From Toxotes chatareus (Eukaryota > Chordata > Actinopteri > Toxotidae), in contig CM028886.1 of the NCBI GenBank assembly GCA_016801885.1, positions 5,287,841 through 5,351,840 on the forward strand: DNA of 64,000 bases, written 5' to 3'. The notes under the pieces were generated by a model. It worked only from the letters and a program-made list of their open reading frames with translations, was not told the origin of the DNA and ran no database searches. The translations under genes were made by a program, and so were the position numbers. This document shows, in pieces, positions 42,301 to 49,740 of this stretch (the stretch's first letter is position 1; each line of letters opens with the position of its first letter).

Positions 42301-45300
42301 TTCTGTCGTCTTTGGCAGGCAAAAAGAAAAAGAGGGAAAAAGAGCAGTTGATTAAAAATACAATTCAGGTGCAGAACATCTAACTAGAGGCCAAGGATTA
42401 TTCTACTTCATCTGAAAACAGCTTTCAGCTTATTGATCTACATGATGTACTGTTAGCTAACATTTGGTGCACTGAAGCTGAAAATTCAAATGATTACCCT
42501 CCACTAGATGGCAGTGACACATCTTTGTAGTTCTCCTCAGAAATGCACCAAATTAAGCAGTAATGCCTGCCAGGAGGTCCCCAACTGTGGTATTATGTAA
42601 TCATGTGACATTTTATAGGCATACCACAAGAATAGACAGACAAATCGTTAATTCTAATACAGTTATATAGTGTAGATGGCGCACAAAATCTTATTTTAAC
42701 ATCGTAAGAGATTTAAATAGTACTTTAGTAAGGTTGAAGTATTAATATATATCAGTAAACAATGAAGCATTTATAAATGTATATATATATACTAAGGATT
42801 ATAATATAAGTAGCCTACTTTCAGTTAACCAAACTGTGCCGATAAGTCCCTCTTTCTTTAATACTACCATTCCCATACTTTTACTAGTTGCCATGCCAAC
42901 TTCTCTGATAACCAGTTGGTAATCTCAGTTCTTTCAGTTCTTTCTTTTTTTTTTTTTTTTGCACTAATGTGGACAAACCGTCTCACACATGCCAACTGCT
43001 GTAACTGAAAACTCTTGGGTGACATCACAAATATCCTCTCACACTTGCCCTTTTACTTGCTTGTGCCAACAATACAGAGCGCCCTCTGTGGATTACACTC
43101 TGATTGGCTGGATCATTTATTGCCTAGCAACTGTGCTCCATTGGGAGAACAGGTGTTTGTAATTATCTGTCATCTTTAAAGCCTTATGTTCCCATTTTTG
43201 TGAGTCAGGATGTGAAACCTAGGTGAGCCATGTCTATGTGATAAAATGGCACTGGATGTTTTTTTGATTACATTGTACATTTCTGCCCAATTATTGATTA
43301 AAAGATTTAATTTATTGTCATATGTGACAAATAAAAACATCTAATCCTCACATTTGAGAGGCTGGATTCAGATAATGATCGGCATTTTTGATTAGCAATT
43401 TTCAAAAATAGTTGTAGATGAATTATCAGTTGATTATTCTATTATGGGCTAATCGTTTTAGATCTAAATACTACAGTAATTCTTAAAACTTTACTTTAAA
43501 AACCAATATTTAGCATTTATTAGCAGTATATAAACATTTAATCAATGTGTTTTAACACACCATGATGTAGTTATAAGCCATAAATAGCATCCCACCATAC
43601 AGAATCATTTTCCTAATTCTACTGTATTTGGCAGCTCAGTGTAAATCTCATCTACTCAAGTCATGGTATGGCTGAGTGACTCACAGAGGCAGGTGGGTTT
43701 AGGTGCATCCCATTTGCCCAGCTTAGTGCAGTGGCTGATGTTTCTGCCCTCCAGGATGAAGCCAGCGTGGCAGCTGTAATGGAGCACTGTCCCTTCCACT
43801 GGAGGTCCAGGAGGCTTCACCGTCACCCGCCCGTTCTCAAGAGACGTCCACACTCTCGGGCACAGCAGCACTGGAAACCAGAGGGAGGGAGAAAGAGGGA
43901 GCGAAACACAAAGAGTTACAGAAAGATAAATACATAATAACTGGGGTACGTAGTAGTAGTAGTGGCGAATGTGCTTTGGAGAAAGAAATAATGTTGTTAG
44001 GTGTCCAAAAGCTCTATGAGTGGGACCAAAGGGCCAGCGACAGGCTAGCTAACTACCTAGTTAACTTTAAAGAAGTATTTGTATGTTTTTTTTGGCCACT
44101 TAGTGGCAGCGGAACACGCTGTAAATACAGCACTGACATAAAATCACATTATAAATAGATTGATATAGTGAAATTGTTCGCAAACAATTGTCTATTCACA
44201 CATCCAGCAACCACTGAGAAATATTAGCCTTCACTCTTCTTTAACTCTATTTTTTGTCTCTACCAACTCCTGAGGAAAATATCTGCTGTTGTGTGCTGTA
44301 TAGGTGGTGTGCAGAGGTTTTTTGAAGAAAAATGTCTGCTTCCTGCAGCTGAAAATGAAGTTGATGAGAGCGACCATAAAGTTACAGGCTGTAAAACCAA
44401 AACAAGGAACACTTAAAACACACATACATTGTCACAAATATACACAAACACACACACATACATTGTCATGTGAGGCATAGTTAACATCATAAACATTACT
44501 TTGTGCTCAGAATGAAGCACCCTTCATCATTTACACATTTTGTTATGTTGCCGGTTCATGCTAAAATCGTTCCAGTTCATTTTTTGCCTCTGTGCTTAGG
44601 GTCATTGTCATGCTGAAAGATGATCCCTCGGCCCAGTCTGACGACCTGATCACTCTGGACCCGGTTTTCATAAAGAATATCTCTGCAATTTGCTCTGATC
44701 AGCCTGCCACTGAATAACCCCGTGCTCACCACCATGATTCATCGTTGGGATGGCGTTGGGCAGGTGATGAGTGGTGCCTGTATTTCTCCAGACATGACAC
44801 TTAGAATTGAAGCCAAACAGTTCAATCACATAGATGTAACTCAAATACAATATAGACACAATTTAATACAGATACTGTGTTTTAAAGTAAGAAAGTCTGA
44901 AAATGTAAACAAGAGACCATTTTCTATTAATTACGTGTAAGAAATCAATCAGGCCTAAGCTTTGTCTTCTTGGTTTGATTTCTTGACAAAATGGCCAAGC
45001 TCTTGAATATAATTCTGTTGAGCTGCCTAGTTTGTTGAATCTTCCTTCTAGCATGTGAGCACATAATAAAACTCCAATCTGCACACTGCAGCTTGTGCTC
45101 TTACATAAGCCAGAGCAAACACAAATCCTGCTGTAGAGAATGTACTCTTGGGAAAAATAAATTCCACTGATGTTAAATGTGAGCTGAAAGAACAAAAACA
45201 GAGATATACCCGGGATTTGATTAGATCGGTGGCCTTATTCTCAGTATTTACTGAGGCACTGTAGAGATGTGATCTGACTAGAAATTACATTCAGGCTTCA

Positions 45301-48266
45301 CTGTCCAATAAGAAAATTTTGGTTTGCAAGCAAAGATTGTAGAAGAAAATTATGCTAGCTTAAAGGTCCACTTCGGTAATAATACCAGACCACATTTCAT
45401 GGTTTTAATTGGCAAATGGCTTACATACAAACAAGAGCTTGTGCGTATGGGGGGGTTGGTTGGCCTTTGCTGTCGGATGACTGTATTAAAGGCAGGCCTT
45501 TGCTTCCAGTTCTTGATTCCTGACTCTGATTCCCATTCAATGGAAAGTTATAAATTCCCTCATGTTTACTTGTTGTCTTGCCCATTTCCACAGTGCTAAT
45601 TCCATCAGTACAAGAACAACAGTCAGGTCAGACGTTTGGCTTTCACCTTTTGGTTCCAGCCACCTCCCACCCCATCAATAGGTTTTTGCCTTGCCTTTAT
45701 TGGTGACTGGCCTTTGTTGGTTTGTGCCAGCCATGCACCCAGGTATTCTTTTGTATGATCAGCTTTAATATGAGAATAAGTTGAGATTATTTTGTCACAC
45801 ATACTCCTCCCAAGGTCAAGCATGAACTTGCATGGCCCTAATTTAACCAAAGATTTTACTGGGGGTCATTTGTCAATGCTTCTAACATGATAACATTCAC
45901 TAAACTGTAACTATGTTTTGATCAGACAGCTTGATAATCTCAATAATGTTCCTTTACAAGTTTTACTGTCTTTCAAGTTGGCTTAGTTGAAACTTTTTTC
46001 ACTCTGCAGCTCCCATTACCTATGCAGATCTTTATAGTCTAATATCATTGTTCAGTTGTAGTGGTGCAGCTTTTACTGTTCACTCTCACATCAGCATCTT
46101 TTTCATCTGCAGCACACAGCTGTTTTCTACAAAAAAAGGCTCCAAAAACACTATCTGTTCAGCACCAAACAGCTGACACACACAGTTAGTGGCTATAGAG
46201 ACAGATATTTCCCTCAGGAGACACTCGGGCCCAGAATCAGTGTGATTAGTGGCCTTACGTTCACCCCGTGATCAGAAGCACAAGTCCAAATGAATGTTGC
46301 TCTCTAACTGCTGGATGTGTAAATAAAAAACTGTTACAGCAAGTTCTTCATGTCATTTTAAAAGGTGGTAATATGTTGGTGTTTTCACAACTTGTTCTTG
46401 CTGCTCCCAGGTGGCCAAAAAATCAGTTATTGCAGGTTTTAAATAGACGGGAAGTCCTGTAGGAAACCAGAACAATAAAAGGCTGCTTTGATTTCATGTG
46501 AGCTCCACTTAGGATTGCATCACTTTACTTTATTGTGGATTTTCATATTAGTACTGTAGAGAATAAAAATGACTCCAATCCCAATCCTTAGAATTAAGCA
46601 AGAGTGAATGTTACAGAATATTTTTCAGCTTCCTCTGCGTGTAATGTAAACGAGGAAGGTGGTGACATGCTGTCAAAACAACTAGATTTCATTTTATTGT
46701 AATTGTGGCTTTAATTTACTGTTGCACCACCAGATAGGACATGTCAGAACTGACGAGTATACACAAGATTTGTCTGGAAAGATGAAATTTGTGACAAGAT
46801 AAAAGCAGAGAGGAGGACAAGATGAAAAGGGGATGACAGTTAGATCAAAAAGGACTTACAGCATCTGCTGTGCTGCGTCATGTCCGTCCATGTGCCGTTG
46901 GGTAAGCACTTCCTGACCTTGGGCCCCACGATCACCCGGTTTCCTCTGCAAATGTACTCGATCTCATAATCCACAGGAAGGATCTGCACACTGCGGATCT
47001 GAAAGAGTAGCATGGACCCAGAGAGATTGGAAGAAGCAGAGACAGTAATTAAAGAGTGATTGATGCTTTCTCATACCGGTTTTTCTAATTCACTCAGGGA
47101 CCCTCTTCATTTTTTCTCAGTCCAGCAGAGTCTGGTGCCATATGGCTGTGACAATAAGGCTCTACAAGGAGGAACACTTTATGGCAATATTGTCTGAATT
47201 GATGGGCTGTCACACTCTGATTTACCTCCTCTCTGGATGGGAGAGAGGAAAAATAAGATGGATTGCCAAGGCTTTATGTTTCTGTTTTGTGTTGAGCTGT
47301 GTGCCTGTACTGTATGTGTGTTTTACACGTGTGCACACAGGGAGAGAGGTGCAATCAGATTTCACACATTTGAATGGCTTAGTTGTGGAAGTTTTGGTCC
47401 TTCCTACACCGTGAAATCACATTAATCTCTCTTCTAATTGTAGAACCCTGAGATAAGAAATCATTGTCAGACTATTATTTCTAATGTCAAGAATGTGGTC
47501 TCACACTCAATGTATGTTAAGGAGTTAAAGGAGCAACATGGGTCAAGCTCCAAAACTTCTGGATGCTACACTTCCCATAATGCAACTCAACAGTGTCTCT
47601 TCATTACTCCCTCCCTGTATGGGAAATGCCCATTTCTTTCAAACTCTGCAGCCTCAGTTTGTAACACAAGATTTCCATCAACAATTTGTTGTCTCCAGAC
47701 ATCACCAGGGAATTTATTTCCCAGACATGGCAAAGTTCCCCTCCCTGTGTTATTTATTTTGAAAATCTTCAAGCCAGTAGTGGTTTAATGTATTGTGATT
47801 TGACAGGTGAGCTCCTGTAATTTGCAGAAACAGTCTTCTCTGTACCTGTTCTTGTGTCAGGCCTCTGTAGCGGATGCCCCCGTCCCTGGGAGGCCGAATG
47901 ATGGCACAGCCTGACAATGAAAGATAAGGAGGAAGAAGAATGAAATGAAGAAGGACGACAAGAGCAGAGGAGGAAGGCTCTGTGTCCAGATAATGTAGCT
48001 ATATTACAGCAAAATGTATACTGCCAATTTAACCGACACTTTCCTCTCTGCACAGCGCTTCATTCAGGCCACTTAGCGGTCTCTGTGGAGTCACTTCTGT
48101 CCATTAATGCTTATTGTAAACAGACACACATAGCAAACACACAGACTGAATCCCGCATTTACCCAGTCACAAGCACACACAAATTACCTCCAGCTGATGA
48201 ATTATGTATGGGCACAACAAGAGACGGAAGAGCACAGAGAATAATCAGAAACAATAGCCGTGCCAT
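746..48266 (-). CDS. gabbr1: GABA-B receptor subunit 1, long isoform 1a (gabbr1), 3' end beyond the window
   Basis: This is a class C G-protein-coupled receptor subunit that binds GABA at the plasma membrane and works as an obligate heterodimer with GABBR2. Coding exons on the minus strand are 48266-48188, 47910-47846, 46998-46860, 43870-43685, 35429-35269, 27935-27801, 23085-22915, 22158-22057, 21770-21705, 21483-21292, 17617-17372, 16627-16564, 15695-15618, 9733-9583, 5919-5787, 2382-2266 and 856-746. All have AG acceptors and GT donors and every phase closes, giving 732 residues: signal peptide (1-about 20), sushi 1 (about 28-94), sushi 2 (about 98-155), Venus flytrap (about 160-560), and TM1-TM4. 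Near-identity to mammalian GABBR1 is recognised from memory of the family. TM5-7 and the C-terminal coiled coil (about 190-200 residues) should lie left of position 1; nothing in 1-745 encodes them. Confidence 0.95.
1804..1849. repeat. (CA)n microsatellite
   Basis: Interrupted CA dinucleotide run in the intron between the TM3 and TM4 exons. Confidence 0.9.
2266..2382 (-). CDS. gabbr1: gabbr1 exon, TM3 and intracellular loop 2
   Basis: 39 codons between a CTCCTTCAG acceptor and an AAG|GTAAGG donor. TM3 ends at MFTKIWWVHT, then the very lysine-rich loop KKDEKKEKKK. Confidence 0.94.
3259..4090. repeat. Polypurine tract, about 800 bp
   Basis: An almost pure G/A stretch on the plus strand (GGAGGAGA and GAGAAGAG units), densest at 3259-3770. 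It is polypyrimidine on the gabbr1 sense strand, in the intron between the TM2 and TM3 exons. Long minus-strand open frames here are composition artefacts. Confidence 0.9.
5787..5919 (-). CDS. gabbr1: gabbr1 exon, TM2
   Basis: 133 nt between a CTGTTTCAG acceptor and a CAG|GTAACA donor. YIQNSQPYLNN is followed by TM2 (AVGCMMALAAVFPLGID), then the extracellular loop ending in VVCQ, which carries the conserved disulfide cysteine at the top of TM3. Confidence 0.95.
5920..9582. other. gabbr1 intron between TM1 and TM2 exons
   Basis: Contains a short GCATGCTAACATCC stretch (about 6570-6600) related to the repeat at 24370 and the hAT fragment at 9398-9503. The open frames at 8465-9200 show no domain I recognise. 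The rest is featureless. Confidence 0.5.
9398..9503. mobile_element. hAT-type miniature element, right-half fragment
   Basis: TTTCAAAATAGTTGCCAGTT followed by TGATTTTCTATAGACC and CCTAATCATTGCAGCACT matches the right part of the same family. It lies just left of the TM1 exon. Confidence 0.5.
9583..9733 (-). CDS. gabbr1: gabbr1 exon, linker and TM1
   Basis: 151 nt between a TTCATTCAG acceptor and a CG|GTAAGT donor. It encodes the PPADRT linker, the FRFLSQKLF-like approach (YRFLSQKLF) and TM1, then NIYNGNV into intracellular loop 1. Confidence 0.95.
10030..10195 (+). repeat. Interspersed repeat (GTGCCTTGCTCAAGGGCA type)
   Basis: GTGCCTTGCTCAAGGGCATC and CTGGGTTTGAACCAACAAGC are segments of a widespread fish repeat. 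The GGGTTTGAACC part resembles a tRNA box B. Confidence 0.5.
11299..11324. repeat. (TG)n microsatellite
   Basis: About 13 uninterrupted TG units in the gabbr1 intron between the 15618 and 9733 exons. Confidence 0.9.
12973..13300 (+). repeat. Interspersed repeat beginning TTAAAGGGGAACTCCAC
   Basis: Starts TTAAAGGGGAACTCCACAGA and ends near TATTGTGGGTAATGTATGCC. A second copy lies in the opposite orientation at 49148-49373. Class not established. Confidence 0.55.
15618..15695 (-). CDS. gabbr1: gabbr1 exon (GGSYKKIGYYDSSQKNLSWF)
   Basis: 78 nt, phase 1 in and phase 1 out, between an ATGCAG acceptor and an ATAG|GTAAGA donor. It is the end of the Venus flytrap domain and leads into the transmembrane domain. 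Confidence 0.9.
   Translation of the reverse strand, partial: EVVTRRLVTMTALRRTSPGLEMMFG
16564..16627 (-). CDS. gabbr1: gabbr1 exon (VVFDAQGSRMAMTLIEQLQ)
   Basis: 64 nt between a TGTCTCAG acceptor and a CAAG|GTAAAC donor, phase 0 in and phase 1 out. It corresponds to the end of lobe 1 in mammals, where it reads [20 protein letters not shown]. Confidence 0.9.
16682..16830 (+). repeat. Interspersed repeat of the TAAAGGAATGGTTCAA type
   Basis: TTAAAGGAATGGTTCAATAG, followed by a short-direct motif 'ctacttatttgatttctta', resembles a common fish repeat head. It follows the exon at 16564-16627 on its right. A looser relative (AAGGAATGGTTTACAG) is at 18177-18340. Confidence 0.4.
17372..17617 (-). 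CDS. gabbr1: gabbr1 Venus flytrap exon (PEETGGFQEAPLAYDA)
   Basis: 82 codons from a TTTCTTTTAG acceptor to TCG|GTAAGT. The Glu and Asp of QEAPLAYDA, implicated in agonist binding in mammals, are retained. The middle segment after LNKT is the least conserved part. Confidence 0.95.
18515..19020. repeat. Interspersed purine/A-rich repeat
   Basis: Contains GAGGACCCAAATGCAGATAC near the left end and ACAGATCAGGGCGGGGCAGA with ACAATCACAAC further right, a layout I recognise from a common teleost repeat. The minus-strand open frame through it is not a gene. Confidence 0.45.
20440..20720 (+). repeat. Interspersed repeat, same family as 24370
   Basis: Shares GATGGGAATGTCATTAGTTT, the 'cttataaacca' segment and a diverged ATCCTGTGGGGGGAACATGA segment with the copy at 24370 and 25619. 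Confidence 0.5.
21292..21483 (-). CDS. gabbr1: gabbr1 Venus flytrap exon (KKYVWFLIGWYADNWF)
   Basis: 64 codons between a CTGCTGCAG acceptor and an ATG|GTGGGA donor. It includes the ligand-side tryptophan of IGWY and two possible N-glycosylation sequons (NCT, NMT). Confidence 0.95.
21705..21770 (-). CDS. gabbr1: gabbr1 Venus flytrap exon ([20 protein letters not shown])
   Basis: 66 nt encoding 22 residues, between an ACGCAG acceptor and a GAG|GTTAGT donor. It contains the lobe-2 tyrosine of GLFYE that contacts ligand in mammals. Confidence 0.92.
22057..22158 (-). CDS. gabbr1: gabbr1 Venus flytrap exon (TLDDLEQRVKEAG)
   Basis: 34 codons, ending DPAVAVKNLK|GTGCTT. Phase 0 on both sides. This is the start of lobe 2. 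Confidence 0.93.
22165..22330. repeat. Polypurine tract next to a ligand-binding exon
   Basis: GGGAGAGAGGAAGAGAGGAAG-type units, including a 21-bp direct duplication (near 22208 and 22229). It ends about 7 bases from the exon acceptor at 22158, so on the sense strand it forms a very long pyrimidine tract before the exon. Confidence 0.75.
22915..23085 (-). CDS. gabbr1: gabbr1 Venus flytrap exon ([20 protein letters not shown])
   Basis: 57 codons between a TTTCCCAG acceptor and a TCA|GTCAGT donor. It carries the YGSSS loop and the RTHPSATLHNPTRV segment, including the GABA-contacting serine and histidine known from the mammalian structure. The donor GTCAGT is weaker than consensus. Confidence 0.95.
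24370..24675. repeat. Old interspersed repeat, left part (interrupted by the hAT element)
   Basis: Contains GGCATGCTAACATGC and GATGGGAATGTCATTAGTTT, then ATCACCATAGTTATCAGGAT. It resumes after the hAT element at 25619 (CTAGGAACCATAAATTCTGT). Related copies are at 20440-20720 and 37025-37165. Confidence 0.6.
24684..25618. mobile_element. Non-autonomous hAT-type element, 935 bp, with perfect 8-bp target duplication
   Basis: Termini TAGGGCTGAACGATTT (left) and AAATCGTTCAGCCCTA (right) are perfect inverted repeats of 16 bp. They are flanked by identical CTAGGAAC at 24676-24683 and 25619-25626. An 8-bp duplication is the hAT hallmark. No transposase frame is visible. Inside are a GGGATTAATAAAGTATC tail-like stretch (about 24974-24992) and a tRNA-derived SINE at 25128-25328. 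Confidence 0.9.
25128..25328 (-). mobile_element. tRNA-derived SINE, copy 1 (nested in the hAT element)
   Basis: Read on the minus strand, the head is tRNA-like: a box A (TTAGCTCAGTTGGTAGAGCA) and a box B-like GGTTTGAATCT, best resembling a tRNA-Lys-type head (tentative). The body contains TAGGACTTCGGTGCATTGTG and GACTGGGTGGGAGTCGCC. It shares head, body and tail with the copy at 30227-30393. Confidence 0.75.
27801..27935 (-). CDS. gabbr1: gabbr1 Venus flytrap exon (lobe 1, CDPG to WNLIV)
   Basis: 45 codons from TGT (CDPGEATK) to NLIV|GTGAGT, phase 0 on both sides. It contains the two lobe-1 cysteines that form a disulfide in mammalian GABBR1 (CDPG and MPGC) and the serine after MPGC that contacts GABA. 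The next residue is Gly where mammals have Ser. Confidence 0.95.
28010..28340. repeat. Purine-rich tract in gabbr1 intron
   Basis: G/A-rich with GGAGAAAATGGGAGAGATAA-like stretches. It starts about 75 bp upstream (right) of the exon at 27801-27935. Further such tracts lie at 19570-19760, 22800-22910, 23095-23190 and 26330-26580. Confidence 0.6.
28749..28784. repeat. (CA)n microsatellite
   Basis: About 18 uninterrupted CA units. Confidence 0.92.
30227..30393 (-). mobile_element. tRNA-derived SINE, copy 2
   Basis: Same family as the copy at 25128: box A (TTAGCTCAGTTGGGAGAGCA), box B-like GGTTTGAAACC, body TAGGACTTCGATGCATTGTG, and a short-period tail of TGACA-like units. It is shorter than copy 1 because of a deletion between the head and the body. 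Confidence 0.75.
33979..34033. repeat. (CA)n microsatellite
   Basis: A long near-perfect CA run of about 26 units. Confidence 0.92.
34220..34279. repeat. Compound (CT)n(CA)n microsatellite
   Basis: A CT run followed directly by a CA run, 190 bp from the pure CA array at 33979. Confidence 0.92.
35024..35047. repeat. Homopolymer A run, 24 nt
   Basis: It is a T run on the gabbr1 sense strand, about 220 bp downstream of the shared exon. Confidence 0.9.
35269..35544 (-). CDS. gabbr1: gabbr1 dual exon: 1b first exon and first shared ligand-binding exon
   Basis: From 35429 downward the exon is common to both forms and encodes YIGALFPMSGGWPGGQAC, the first strand and ligand-side tryptophan of lobe 1, ending DSM|GTGAGT. 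The 1a acceptor (CCGTCCGCAG) ends at 35430. Positions 35430-35544 are coding only in 1b. The surroundings are richer in CpG than the rest of the intron. Confidence 0.93.
35545..36380 (-). promoter_or_regulatory. gabbr1: Putative 1b promoter and 5'UTR
   Basis: This stretch is immediately upstream of the 1b ATG and enriched in CpG (for example clusters near 36060-36110 and 36280-36300) relative to the AT-rich intron on its right. It also holds a (TG)n(AG)n run at 36338-36377. No TATA box was assigned. It lies inside the 1a intron between sushi 2 and the shared exon, the position of the mammalian internal 1b promoter. Confidence 0.45.
36338..36377. repeat. Compound (TG)n(AG)n microsatellite in the putative 1b promoter
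   Basis: A short TG run followed by about 12 AG units. It lies about 800 bp upstream of the 1b ATG. Confidence 0.9.
37025..37165 (+). repeat. Interspersed repeat fragment, same family as 24370
   Basis: GATCACCAAAGTTATCAGGG and CCTCTGGGAACCATGCATAT give an uninterrupted version of the site that the hAT element occupies at 24676. Confidence 0.5.
39875..40121. mobile_element. hAT-type miniature element, about 247 bp
   Basis: Begins CAGGGCTGTAAC and ends AATCATAGCAGCTCTA. The body shows the ACTAATCAATTAATTGTTTGG and CCAGAGAATATTTGGCAT segments characteristic of a very common fish element. No clear target duplication seen. Confidence 0.65.
43338..43462. mobile_element. hAT-type miniature element, right-half fragment
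   Basis: ATCCTCACATTTGAGAGGCT, then an AAAATAGTTG...TTGATT...GGCTAATCG pattern as in the right half of the 39875 family. The left half is absent. Confidence 0.5.
43685..43870 (-). CDS. gabbr1: gabbr1 exon, sushi domain 2 (1a only)
   Basis: 186 nt between a GGTTTCCAG acceptor and a T|GTGAGT donor. It encodes a complete sushi module with four cysteines (LLC, YSC, SHC, PTC), the LENG motif, and an N-glycosylation sequon (NIS). The phase-1 exit is compatible with direct splicing to the exon at 35429. Confidence 0.93.
44560..44830 (-). pseudogene. Tc1/mariner transposase fossil
   Basis: Minus-strand translation gives IELFGFNSKCHVWRNTGTTH and IPTMNHGG, then after deletion and frameshifts FQHDNDPKH, all recognisable from fish Tc1 transposases. 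The segment following NHGG is deleted, stops and frameshifts interrupt the frame, and no terminal repeats were found. It is a dead fragment in the gabbr1 intron between the sushi exons. Confidence 0.8.
44831..46859. other. gabbr1 intron between the sushi exons, right of the Tc1 fossil
   Basis: No coding segment or repeat that I recognise. Confidence 0.45.
46860..46998 (-). CDS. gabbr1: gabbr1 exon, body of sushi domain 1 (1a only)
   Basis: 139 nt encoding PVDYEIEYICRG, GPKVRKCLPNGTW and the closing SRC, which are the second to fourth cysteines of sushi 1. In mammals this module binds secreted APP and other presynaptic partners. The donor is T|GTAAGT in phase 1. Confidence 0.92.
47846..47910 (-). 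CDS. gabbr1: gabbr1 exon, start of sushi domain 1 (1a only)
   Basis: 65 nt between a TTGTCAG acceptor and a CAG|GTACAG donor. It encodes the first sushi cysteine and the motif GGIRYRGLTQEQ, nearly identical to the mammalian 1a N-terminus. Phase 1 in and phase 0 out match both neighbours. Confidence 0.88.
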
Positions 48267-48274
48267 CTCTGGAT
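48188..48274 (-). CDS. gabbr1: gabbr1 exon with 1a start codon and signal peptide
   Basis: The ATG at 48266 opens 26 codons plus one base, with a hydrophobic core (LLFLIILCALPSLVV) typical of a cleaved signal peptide. The start has G at -3 and G at +4. A CTTTCTCTTTCAG acceptor ends at 48275, so the ATG exon has only 8 nt of 5'UTR and a noncoding leader exon must lie further right, as in mammals. The donor is GAG|GTAATT. The exon is too short for a length-filtered ORF search. Confidence 0.85.
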
Positions 48275-49147
48275 CTGAAAGAGAAAGAAGAGAGGGAGAG
48301 AGGTTTTAACATAAAGTAGAAAAATGTGACAGGGAAATTGAGGGTTTTGGAGAAAGAAAGAAACAGAGACGAAACAAAAAGAAAATGGTTACCGAGAAAA
48401 TATTCTTACAGTATTAATGCTACACCCTCAGTCCTGAGACAGTCATTCTCGGTTCACTGCTGTCCTTCTAAAAGGGATGCATCAACTTTCTGGTAAGAAA
48501 AAAAAAAAAGAAAGAGCTCCCATTTCAGCCTGCCTGGCTGTGCACAGAGAGAATGAGCTGCGAGATGAGTCCACGTTTCTCTCTCTCTCTCCTTCTGTTT
48601 GCATCTACAGTGCAGACAGCTCAGGTTCAGTTGATCGCCAGCTTTGCTTCATTTCAAAGGCGCAGCATACAGCGTTTCAGCACAGGTTTTGATGCCTGAT
48701 AGTGATGTTTTTGAAAAGTGGCTGCTCATAGAAACATTCCACACCAAGGCAGAGTCAATAGACCTTAGAGTTTTCTTCATGTTAGGGTAGAAAACAGCTT
48801 GTGGACCATCGACACAAAAGCTTTCCATTGTAAGGCAAAAAGGTGCTTTGAGGTGCGCTGACAGCTTTTTAAGGCGCAATGACTCATCCCACCCCACTGG
48901 CAAAGAAACTGTGGGGTACATTAAAAGAGCACACCCCTGATTCAGCACTGTAACCTTGTCAGACTCACGATGGACAGTTAAAACGTGGTGTTTTTCATTC
49001 CATGCATGCATCCCTCCTCCTTGTCAAAACTTAGTGGCCTCTAGAGCTTCAGCAGTTATCTGAGCAGTTAATCAGAAATGAAAATAGTCTTTTATTGCAA
49101 AATTTCGTTATATTCGCATAATGACAATAAAGATTCTTGAATCGAGT

Positions 49148-49373
49148 GCCTACATTACCCACAATGCAACACGACCACTGACAGTTCATTCAGAAGTTTG
49201 GGTGTATTGTGGCAGTAGCATCAATTGTAGCCTTGAGATGGTGGGCTATAGAGGTCTGGTAACCCCACTCCACTCAGCTCCCTCTGGAGACACAAAAGGC
49301 TTTATACAACTCCCCCCCCCACATATGCAGTCATTCTGACTTTGATGTGTAAAATTGGAGGAGTCCCCTTTAA
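49148..49373 (-). repeat. Interspersed repeat, second copy of the TTAAAGGGGA family
   Basis: On the minus strand it begins TTAAAGGGGACTCCTCCAAT, continues GACTGCATATG and TTTTGTGTCTCCAGAGGGAG, and ends TTGCATTGTGGGTAATGTAG. Confidence 0.55.
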
Positions 49374-49689
49374 ATAAAGAGTGAATTTATTGTCATAACA
49401 ACAAATAGCAACTTTTGTCCCAATCTAAGGGCAAACTTATGCTAACCAGTAAAAAAAAAAGTCAAAAGACCCTTGAGTCCCATGAGCCACAGCACCTCGA
49501 GTGCCGGCAGACAGGGAAACACACTCACAAACTCGCATGCACAACTGACTGTAGCAGTGATAAACACACTATATATAGCTGCTCATTTGCAGTTTTGAAT
49601 AATAAATGTTGCTTTATGAGGTTGTCACACATGCACAAATATAAACACATCCATACACTCACATTTAACAAGGCAGTAAAGGGGGTGGT

Positions 49690-49740
49690 GTATGTGTGTG
49701 TGTGTGTGTGTGTGGGTGGGGTGGGTGGATGGATGGGGGG
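49690..49740. repeat. (TG)n run passing into GGGTGG-type repeats
   Basis: Perfect TG units followed by G-rich GTGGGGTGGGTGGATGG, upstream of the 1a start exon. Confidence 0.85.

Larger units (their letters stand above)
36381..43684. other. 1a-specific intron between sushi 2 and the 1b promoter
   Basis: Holds repeat fragments at 37025 and 39875, preceded at 36984-37025 by a truncated hAT left end (TAGGGCTGCAACTAA). No exon-like segment was recognised, though a micro-exon could be missed. Confidence 0.5.

Noticed and set aside
48649..49011. 120-codon minus-strand open frame
   Set aside because: No recognisable domain or splice context; consistent with chance length in noncoding sequence.
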